Assembly: GCA_019693395.1 (NCBI GenBank)
Contig: JAAMXP010004534.1
Location: forward strand, 1 to 13,082
Length of the DNA stretch: 13,082 bases
Origin: Ettlia oleoabundans
Taxonomy: Eukaryota > Chlorophyta > Chlorophyceae > Chlamydomonadales
Reading direction: 5' to 3'
A program made the translations under genes and the position numbers. Position 1 is the stretch's first letter; every line of letters starts with the position of its first letter. The notes under the pieces are model-generated. The model made no database searches. It was given only the letters and a program-made list of their open reading frames with translations, and was not told the DNA's origin. Positions 1-7,585 of the stretch are shown in pieces.

Positions 1-363
<363 letters not shown>

Positions 364-408
364 GCGTGCCCAGCCAACAACCAACAGCGTAACCAAACAA
401 AAACAAAC

Positions 409-426
409 TGGTGTTATTCAACACCA
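409..426 (+). promoter_or_regulatory. Histone mRNA 3' stem-loop
   Basis: TGGTGTT and AACACCA form a perfect 7 bp stem around the 4 nt loop ATTC, 45 nt after the H3 stop codon. A CAAA-rich stretch precedes it, as in histone mRNAs whose 3' ends form at a stem-loop. The stem is fully conserved in the other H3 copy although the spacer before it has changed. The stem sequence differs from the animal GGCTCTT consensus; algal histone genes are known to carry their own 3' palindromes. Confidence 0.85.
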
Positions 427-449
427 CCTCGCTCCTGGAAGCTGTGCAC

Positions 450-795
450 AAGCTTGGTCTTCTGCTGCTGCTCTGCATGTATGTGGTGCATATTGCTTCC
501 GCAGCTATGCACGAGATTGCTTTGCTGCTGCCATGCTGCATTGCTTCTGCTCTAAACTTGCTTTGTTGCTGTGCCTTTTGCCTGCACTTTTTGTTCCAGT
601 CTGCCAATGCAGATTACGTTACAACCGGCAGCCAGGCCAACTCCCAACCAAAACCGTCAAAGACAATGCCGTGTTCTAGGCTTACATATACCACTACTAC
701 TGCCAACTGTCAACCCACCATACAATCCAATGCTGAGCTGGCAGTGTGCCCCTGTTTACTCTGCCTAGCAGTTGGAGTGCTGCATTCAGGTTGGC
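450..795. other. Convergent intergenic region, H3 to methyltransferase gene
   Basis: No gene is supported here. The stretch lies between the end of the repeat arm and the stop codon of the minus-strand methyltransferase gene. It is rich in CTG/TGC and holds the likely 3' UTR of that gene, including two minus-strand TGTAA signals. The open frames across it have no recognisable protein and no splice context. Confidence 0.6.
619..686 (-). terminator. Candidate polyadenylation signals (TGTAA x2) of the methyltransferase gene
   Basis: TTACA at 682-686 and 619-623 reads TGTAA on the minus strand, about 110 and 173 nt past the stop codon at 796. TGTAA is the usual poly(A) signal of chlorophyte algae. 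Which of the two is used cannot be told from sequence. Confidence 0.5.
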
Positions 796-2050
796 TCAGC
801 ACGTGGGCTTGACCCACCAGGCTGCCTCCCAGGTTGCCTCCTTGGCCGGCTTGGTCAGCCCTTCCTCCGGCACCGCAGCACGCAGCAGCGGACATGGCAC
901 GCTGCGCTCCCGCCTGAACTCGTCTGCAGCTTCCTGGCACCCCTCAAAGCTGCCGTAGTCATCTAGGTAGATCAACCCGCCTGGCGACACCTTGTCGTAC
1001 AGCGCTTGGAGCGCGTCACGTGTGGAGACGTAGATATCGCCGTCGAGACGGAGGTACGAGATGCGCTCGATGGGCGCCGTCGGCAACGTCTCGTTGAACC
1101 ACCCCTCTAGCACACGCAGCCGATCGTACGTGCGGTGCATGCGCAACGTGGCGGAAGCCTTGGCTATCTCTGAGTCGAAGTCGGCGCGCCCCGCTGCAAA
1201 CCACCCCTTGCCGCCGTGGCCGTGGTCTTGTTCCACCGTCTCGGGCAGGCCCTGGAAGGAGTCGGCAGCCCACACCTTGCGCTCCACCTGGGGGTCAAAG
1301 TCGCTGAGGGCCTTGAGCATCAGGATGGTCATGCCGCCCTTGTAGCTGCCAGCTTCGACAAAATCGCCAGGGATGCCCCGCTCCAGCGCCCCTAGAGCCA
1401 GCTGCACTTGCAGGAGGGCGTGCGTGTGGTGTTGATGTCCAATGGTGGGTGGGGCCAGCAGGGACACTGTGGGGGGGTATAAGCAGCCCGCGTGCACCTG
1501 TTAAAATGCACAATTTGCGGCCACAGTTTAACAAAAGCAGCACAGAGTTGCAAGGTCAGCTCTCCTCACAAGGTCTGCCCCACTACCAAACCCACTACGA
1601 ACCCACCTGCATTGACAGCTGGCGGCGCCAGGGGTGCACCATGGTTTCTACAGGGATGCGTGCGGCGTCCAGGGCCCAGCGTTGAGCTGTTGGGGAGAGG
1701 AGGAAGGGGTTCCAGGTGCAGCAGGGGTTTAGCTCTGAAGCATTTTGCTGGAGGTTGTCGCCCGTGCCGACGCGAGCTGGCCAGAGGCCGGCGATGGAGG
1801 CATCAAGGGTGGGGTCATAAGGAATAGCTGCTGCCTCCGCAGTGGTTTTGCTGCTGTTGCCCGCGCTGCGGCCAAGCACAGCGTCTGCCACGTCGTGGGC
1901 TGTCATGGCTGTGATGGATTGCTGACAGGATGAGCGTTGGCCCAGCCTCAGAAACGCTACCGCCACGCCGCACAGCACCGCTGCTTGCAGCAGCAGTAGG
2001 ACAGGGCTGCGCAGTTGAGGTAACACGCCGCCGTCGCTGCCAAACCGCAT
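796..2050 (-). CDS. TylF/MycF-family O-methyltransferase-like protein, membrane-anchored (2 exons)
   Basis: Model: exon 1 2050-1607, exon 2 1401-796, with a 205 nt intron (GTGGGT...TGCAG, phase 0); 349 residues. Exon 2 is a TylF-type SAM-dependent methyltransferase domain. It has a SAM loop around 160-171 (GDFVEAGSYKGG), WAADSFQGLP at 192-201, GWFNETLP at 248-255, LRLDGDIY at 265-272 and LDDYG at 294-298; Asp268, Asp295 and Asp296 are candidate metal and catalytic ligands. In bacteria this family methylates sugar hydroxyls of macrolides (macrocin); the substrate here is unknown. Exon 1 gives a short basic N-terminus, one hydrophobic segment (about 16-34) and a low-complexity linker, so a type II Golgi/ER protein with a lumenal domain is likely. 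Sequons at N65, N103 and N251 fit that. The start at 2050 was chosen because it puts the anchor at the N-terminus; an in-frame ATG at 2188 would add 46 residues. Confidence 0.85.
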
Positions 2051-2716
2051 GGCTGGAAAGATGCCCTGCAGAAAGGTTTGCAGGTAGGCAAGCAAGGGAT
2101 TGCAGGGCGCAGGGGGATGGAAGGTGGCGACTGTGCGGCGAGCGAAGAGCTGGCAGCAGCCCCCCTGCTGAGCTATGCCGCCAGCCACCCTCTTCGCTGC
2201 CCTCGGCTACCTTAGCAGTAGCATTCTGCACCTCACCTGGCGATCTGCCGGCCCGTCACGCGTGCTACTGAACCCTGCAGTTGCGCCAACTTGGCCGCCG
2301 TGGGAGTACCGGGTGAACGGGCAAGCTCACGATGTAGCAACCGTGAACAGCGTCACACAGCATTCCAGGTCGCTTTGATGAAGCAATCGGTTGTTGTCAG
2401 ATGGATCCTTGGACGAGGTGAAAGGTCCATTGGACTGGGAAGCCGGCAGCGGCAGGCTTCTGCTTACAATAGAATGGAGCGTGACAATGGCATACACGGA
2501 TCAAATTGCTAAGATGAGCCAGCTACTGCCCACAGGGCTGCTGCCGGCGGGGGTGGCCGGGCCACTTTGCACAGGTGGCTGTCCCACTTTTGGCACAACA
2601 GTGCCGCAGGGTTGGTTGGATGTCTCAAAAGCAATCAGCTCCAAACAATTCAGACTTTTTATGATACAGGTAACAACTCCTGACACATCATCAGAGAAGA
2701 GGGGGTAGGGGGATGG
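2051..2716. other. Intergenic region between two minus-strand genes
   Basis: This holds the 3' UTR of the Nudix gene (2464-2716) and the promoter/5' UTR of the methyltransferase gene. CTGCAG just before the methyltransferase ATG (2061-2066) could be an acceptor of a 5' UTR intron. The open frames on either strand show no family signature. Confidence 0.55.
2464..2468 (-). terminator. Candidate TGTAA poly(A) signal of the Nudix gene
   Basis: TTACA on the plus strand reads TGTAA on the minus strand, about 250 nt after the stop codon at 2717. It is the first such motif downstream. Confidence 0.45.
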
Positions 2717-5495
2717 TCATCGTGATCTTGTGGCGCTCCTAGCCGCAACCTGCGCCAGCCAGCAGGCAGCAGCGCCTGCCGCCGCCCCTGCCGCAAACAG
2801 CGGCCAGCCCGCATGGCGCTGCCCGCCGTGCTGCCGCTTCCCAGGGCCTGCAGCGCCACAGTCTGCTGGTCCTAGCGAGACGCCGGAGGGCTGCCCGTTA
2901 CTGTCCTGAGGCGAGAGTATGGGGGAGCCAAACGGCATCAGAGGGTCAGCCACGGTCGCGCCTGCCAAGCCATTTGCGCTAGCAGGCCGCGTTCCTGCCG
3001 CAGATGCTGCCCCTTTCTGCTGGCTGGCGCCGGCTTCTGTAGATACGGCAGCCGCCCCTCCTGCTGCCTGCTTTGCGTGTTCCATGCCTAGTGCATACGA
3101 CAGCAGGCGGGCATCTACCTCGCAGCCGGTGGCCTGCATTTCCGCCTGCAGCAAAATATGGGGAGCGCAACGGCGGCACAGAGTGAAGGCGCAGTCCCAG
3201 GTGACCAAAATTTTGTGCCAATGAATCCCTGATTTTCAGGCAGCATTTACAGGCTCGCACCACTTATGCGGCATGTTGCCAGCGGCAATGAGGCTTCAGC
3301 CGAAGGGAGCAGAGCACAGCACACCGTAGCACCGCACGGAGTAGGCAGCAAAGGGGGGCAGCCATAGCGCAGCACAGCGCAGCGCAGCGTGCCACAGTGC
3401 GGCAAGGGGGCGGTCTGCCACCTACCGTCAAGTGTTGCAGGAGGCCGTCCCAAGGAACCAGCTCCACCTGAATGAACTCCCCATCCTGCAGGTAGGCAGC
3501 AGGTGGCACCCCTTGCGGATGGTTTCAAACCACACAAACACGGCCAGTTGCATTATGGCCATAAGTTATCTGCATTATAGAGCCTTAAGGAGGCCTGGCA
3601 GATGCTGGCAGTTCGGCAGCATGTGTGGGAGCAGTTGCTGAGGTTTTGGAGCTTAGGCTTACCGTACTAATTAGGCTTTGTACACAGAGGCTGCAGCACC
3701 CACATCAGCCAACAATACTAGGCCCACTCCCAACTAATCGTGCCAACAGCACCAATCCCACAGCCAGCCACTCACTTCTAGCTGCTGCGCCACATTCTGG
3801 TTCTCAGGTGCGTCGCCGTCAACCTGCACAGCCCAAGCAGCAGTGGCAACTGGCTTTGCCATGATAGCCCGCTGGGGCGGCGTGTCGTGCTGGCACCCTG
3901 TGACGGCATGCTGTGGCAGCATGATAGGGCAGCACTACTCAACTGCAGCTGGATGCAGCTATTGCGAGCTCAGCCAACTACACGCATTCAAGTTTGCCCC
4001 TGTTTGTTTGAAATCTCGACTGCCTGCATATCCATCCCTTCCCGCTCACCTCAAGCACAGCATATCGCATGTTGGCGTTGCTCATGCTGCAGAGTGGGCA
4101 GAAAAGGTAAGCCTCGGCTAATTTTTCTAACAACAGCAATCAACAGCAGCAACACCAATTGACGACTGCGGAAGACCTTGCCAAGCAGGCCGCTTTGGCC
4201 ATGCTTTTGCTGCCCCAGCATTACCTGTGTAGCTGGCTCGTCATGCTTGCAAGCTTGGCTGAAAACTCACAGTAGCCATACTGCTCACCCTGGCATGCGG
4301 CGCAGCCTGATGCTTGCAAGTTTGGCTGTAAACTGCTCACCCTGAAAACTGCAGCAGCCGTACCGCTCACCCTGGAAATCCACAGGCCGCAATACTGCAC
4401 ACCCTGGAAAAATAGAACAACAGCTCAAATTTGCAGTTCTGCTCACCCAGGGTCACTCACGCAGATGGAGCTCTCCTCCACAGCCCGCCCAGTGTAGCCT
4501 GCAAGCCAAGATTCGCCAAGAAGGGAGCCCGATGGAGTGAAGCTGGAATGACAAGACTCGCCGGCACACAGGCCAACGGGCATGCAAGGACTGGAAGCGA
4601 TAAGGACATGTGAAGCACATGCTTTCCTTGCGCTAGCGGACGGCCGCTGCACAAGTAACCAGAAAGGGAACCAAGCAACTCTTTCTCAATAGGACGAATG
4701 AGCCAGGCATGCATGTGTTGACTGCTGTCACCTCAACTACCCCCAATGTTTCTTGAAGGAAGAAAACATATGTAGGAAGCAATCAACAGAGGGTGCCCAC
4801 CCGTCTCCTCTAGCAGCTCCCGCACCGCCGCCTGCCCCGCACTCTCCCCGCCATCCACCAGCCCAGCAGGCAGCTCCAGGCAGTAGTTTGCCACTGGCGG
4901 GCGAAATTGCTTGATTACTGGCAGCAAGGTTGGCTGGCCTTTGCGCATGATCTGCGGAAGCAGAAAGGAAGTTGGGCAGAAGGGAGGGTGAGGTTGCATA
5001 AGCAAGCAACAAAAGCAACCAGCAGGAGTGGATGCATCATAACCTGCTGCACCCAGTTGACGTCGTCCATCTCCCTAGAGAAGGCCAGCCGGGCATTGAA
5101 TGGAAACACTGGCTGCAGCAGACCTTTGTTAGAGTAACAGGCTGCACTGCAATCATACTAGTTATCGAGAACGGCGGGCACCTTGGCTATTATGGCAACG
5201 CCGTCAATCGCACCCCTCCGGGTCGTGCGCTCTGCCGACTCCCACAGTCGCTGTCGGCCGCTAGGATCCTCCCACTGTGTCATCAATGAAGCAAACGCAC
5301 TATGGGCAAACAAAGCTATCTGAAGCTGAATATCTTTTGCAGCACAGTAAAAGCAGGAACGACTAGCACGGGGCGCGGGGAGGCAAGGAATTGCGGCACT
5401 GTCTTGGCTGGCAAGCGCACCGTGATGCGCTTCAGCGTGATCCAGCGGAAGCCGTCGGTGCCACAATTTTCCACGCTCAATACCTTAGAAGCCAT
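2717..5495 (-). CDS. NUDT5: NUDT5-like Nudix hydrolase (ADP-ribose/ADP-sugar pyrophosphatase), 8 exons, with C-terminal extension
   Basis: Exons in reading order: 5495-5421, 5274-5182, 4951-4801, 4498-4447, 4086-4050, 3823-3776, 3485-3426, 3145-2717. All junctions agree in phase and total 945 nt, 314 residues. NUDT5/YSA1 enzymes hydrolyse ADP-ribose and related ADP-sugars to AMP and a sugar phosphate, as homodimers with Mg2+. The Nudix box is complete at residues 86-108: G86, E92, R100-E101, E104-E105, G107. Family landmarks match in order: RLWESAERTTR (34-44), VIKQFRPP (68-75), YCLELPAG (79-86), SDPGMSNAN (121-129), DAPEN (140-144), DGEFIQVE (153-160) and VDARLLSYALGMEHA (182-196). The family usually ends near here (human ~219 aa). 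This protein runs on for ~115 Ala/Gly-rich residues to a hydrophobic segment (about 284-306) and a basic tail, which suggests a tail anchor. Several exons are tiny (37, 48, 52, 60 nt). A divergent promoter is shared with the THOC5-like gene. Confidence 0.92.
3146..3425 (-). other. Last intron of the Nudix gene with GCAG/CAGC low-complexity sequence
   Basis: This 280 nt intron (GTAGGT donor, TGCTGCAG acceptor on the minus strand) contains imperfect repeats built on GCACAGC and GCAGC between about 3308 and 3402. This is ordinary GCAG-rich satellite-like sequence for algal introns; no gene was seen. Confidence 0.55.
4087..4446 (-). other. Intron 4 of the Nudix gene (360 nt), carrying the splice-site-like array
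   Basis: This is the longest intron of the gene, bounded by GTGAGC at 4446 and CTCTGCAG at 4087 on the minus strand. Its donor-proximal half (4240-4446) is a degenerate tandem array, listed separately. The rest shows CAACAG/CAGCAA-rich sequence and no coding signal. Confidence 0.65.
4240..4455 (-). repeat. Degenerate tandem array of a 5'-splice-site-like motif
   Basis: On the minus strand the motif CAGGGTGAGCAG or a close relative occurs about five times: at the real donor (about 4451-4439), then near 4407-4395, 4374-4362, 4344-4332 and 4293-4281. Spacing is 30-52 nt. Two units also share TGCTTGCAAGYTTGGCTG (4244-4261 and 4311-4328 on the plus strand, 68 nt apart). Four copies keep GGGTGAGC; the second has GGGTGTGC. 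Confidence 0.7.
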
Positions 5496-5879
5496 GGCTA
5501 GCCTGCAGCTTTTGTGGGATATTTGAATCCCACAAGGGACCAGCGGCAGCGGCAGCGGCAGCAACGGCAGCAAGCTGGTTGGTATTGCTGGCTCGCCTCC
5601 CAGGCGCACATGCTATTTTACGTACACCTAACCGCGTGCTTGTCTTGCTACAAACCTGGGGGGGGCTGCAGTGTTCAGGAAATGTGTCGGCGACCGGGAG
5701 ATGAAGCAACCCGAACCGGGCTTGCAGTATGTCGTAATGCAGATTGTTGTGCCACAGATGTATGTACATGTTCGGTAGCAAACCGGGCGCCTGATGCCAC
5801 CAGCAATGTACCTCCGTGCAAGTACTTTTGGCAGTTCTCAGGCGTCTCGCGGCCTGTGCCGGCAGATCACAGTTACAAT
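5496..5879. promoter_or_regulatory. Divergent (bidirectional) promoter region of the NUDT5-like and THOC5-like genes
   Basis: These 384 bp separate the start codons of two genes transcribed away from each other, so both promoters and both 5' UTRs must fit here unless upstream exons exist. The stretch includes a CGGCAG-type repeat at about 5544-5572 and a G7 run at about 5659. No TATA box is convincing. A plus-strand frame is open through the region but has no recognisable protein and is probably incidental. Confidence 0.6.
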
Positions 5880-7235
5880 ATGGATGTAGCAGTTGAAACG
5901 GCAGCTCCCCTCGCGGTGGGCGAGTTCTTTGATGCCCTGTTGCAAGCACGGCGGGATGGCAGCTCCACAGAAGAGCTGCAGCAAGCCTTCAGCTCGGGAG
6001 CCAGTCTCATGTTGCAGCTCAAGTCAGCACACCGCCGGCTGTGCGAGCACACAGACGCACTGCGCGAGGCCGCCAGCACCGCCAAAAGCCAGCTTGATGA
6101 CAGCAGCCTGCAGCTACAGAACCTCCTATACGAGCGGCAACACTACGAGAAAGAGATTGGTAGCTGCAGGGGTTGGCGGTCGGCCTACACCGATGAGCAG
6201 GTGGGAGGCGGCAGCGGGCAAAAAGTCGTAGCCGGGAGCTTGTCAAGTTGATTGCCAATGGGCTCATGGTCCCCCAGCCGATCACCACATCTTGATTTCA
6301 TTGCTGCGCAGTTATTCACGCTTGATGCAAACAGCAAGCCATGCAACTCGCTTGTTGTTGTCAACAAAGCTCTGCCTGCCTGCTCTGCAGATTGCGCTGG
6401 TGCCGCCTGAGGAGTTTGCAGCCCTGTCACCAGAAATGGCAGCTGAGAGCGACCCGCACAAGCTGATGCTGAACCGCTTGACACATGAGGTGGCTTACAG
6501 GTGGGGCATTTGCTGCTTCTCTTGAACGGCACAGTTGTGCAGGTTGAAACACCCGTACCTGGGGGCGCAGTGAAGGTAACATGGTGGTCGCTTGGCTGGT
6601 AATCACGTTGCACAGCTGCCAAAAATCCCAAGGCAGTCTGTGAAATCTTGATGCGATTGCTGTGCCTCGCATTTGATTTGCTGCGACCCATGCTCGTCGT
6701 CAGTCTCGGACAATTGTCTGACGTTTGACCACTGATCATCTATCACCACCTTTCTTTCCTTTTACATTTTTGGTGCAGGCGAGAGTTTGTGAAGCAGCTG
6801 GATGGAGTGAAGGCGCGGCGGGATGCGCTGGCAGCAGACGTGGCGCAGAAACGAAGCACAGGTGGGCGGCAGCTGGACCTGCTGCTGCCGTGGTGGTACT
6901 GTGATGCTGCTGCTACTGTTATCAGTGGTTCCTGGTGAATTTTCTCCATGACCCCTGGCAGTTCGGCTGCCTTTGTTTCACCCATGAAGAAGGACATGGC
7001 TGTCCAGTCCCCGGATTTGCTCGCTGAGTTGCTGATGCCACCTGGCCGGCTCTTGGATGCAGTGGCTGGACTGGAGGCGGAGATTGGCAAGCTGCTGGCT
7101 GCAGCGAGGGCAGTACAACAGCAGTATTCCGTAAAATCCCTTGACGGACAACAGCAGGCGCAGCAGGAGCCGCCCCCACCCCCACCGCCGCCGCCCGCCG
7201 GGGATGTGGCGATGCAAGAGGCAGGGCAGCCCTGA
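5880..7235 (+). CDS. THOC5: THOC5-like THO complex subunit, short form (4 exons)
   Basis: Exons 5880-6200, 6391-6500, 6779-6861, 7063-7235, with phases 0, 2, 1 that join cleanly; 228 residues. THOC5 (Fmip) belongs to THO/TREX, which couples transcription to mRNA export in the nucleus. The best match is LQLQNLLYERQHYEKEI (77-93), close to the family's LQLQNLLYE coiled coil. It is followed by IALVPPEEF (108-116), SDPHKLMLNRL (127-137) and a second coiled coil (145-195). Human THOC5 is ~680 residues; this protein stops after the N-terminal coiled-coil part and ends in nine prolines (208-216) and a short tail. Exon 4 was placed at 7063 because the clear exon-3 donor (GTGGGC at 6862) is phase 1 and only GATGCAG|TG keeps the frame; the result continues the coiled coil (VAGLEAEIGKLLAAA). 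Earlier acceptors at 6961 and 7017 give quick stops with that donor. No TGTAA is visible before the next gene. Confidence 0.83.
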
Positions 7236-7585
7236 CGCTACTGCATGTGCGCTTGCATGGTAAAGACGGTTTATGTACATCTAAGAAAGCATGCTGTGAC
7301 CTTCAAACTGTTGCTCAAAACAAGTATTATCAAGGTGAAGCATGGCTTTGGGTGGGCAGGGTAGCCGTCTGGCAGCTGCTTAGCAGGCGCACAATCACTT
7401 GCCAAGCCTGATGCACTGCGAGGGCCCACCATCCCTCCGCAATCAACAGTTTGGCGTGCACCGATATAACAACAAGCTGAAACAAGCGAAGAGCTTTACA
7501 ACTGTGCCTCAAAGCCTAGGCCCAACCTAGCGCTCCGACCGACAGCCCGCCAAACTCACAGCCCGTTCTACTGAACTTGTTCACC
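7236..7585. other. Intergenic region, THOC5-like to peroxiredoxin-like gene
   Basis: 350 bp between two genes in the same orientation. It must hold the 3' end of the first and the promoter of the second. Neither a TGTAA nor a clear core promoter element is visible, and no coding signal was found on either strand. Confidence 0.55.

Noticed and set aside
411..1000. tRNA, rRNA, CRISPR array or transposon signatures anywhere in the window
   Set aside because: Looked for cloverleaf motifs, regular short direct repeats, transposase or reverse-transcriptase motifs and terminal repeats with target duplications; none was found apart from the H3 inverted repeat.
5514..5879. Upstream in-frame extension of the THOC5-like first exon
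   Set aside because: The frame is open but contains repeat-encoded RQRQRQ and no family similarity. The ATG at 5880 starts directly before an acidic N-terminus, and the region must hold two promoters.
7189..7215. Possible expansion-prone CCG/CCCCCA repeat
   Set aside because: It is explained by the polyproline coding stretch of the THOC5-like last exon and is short and imperfect.
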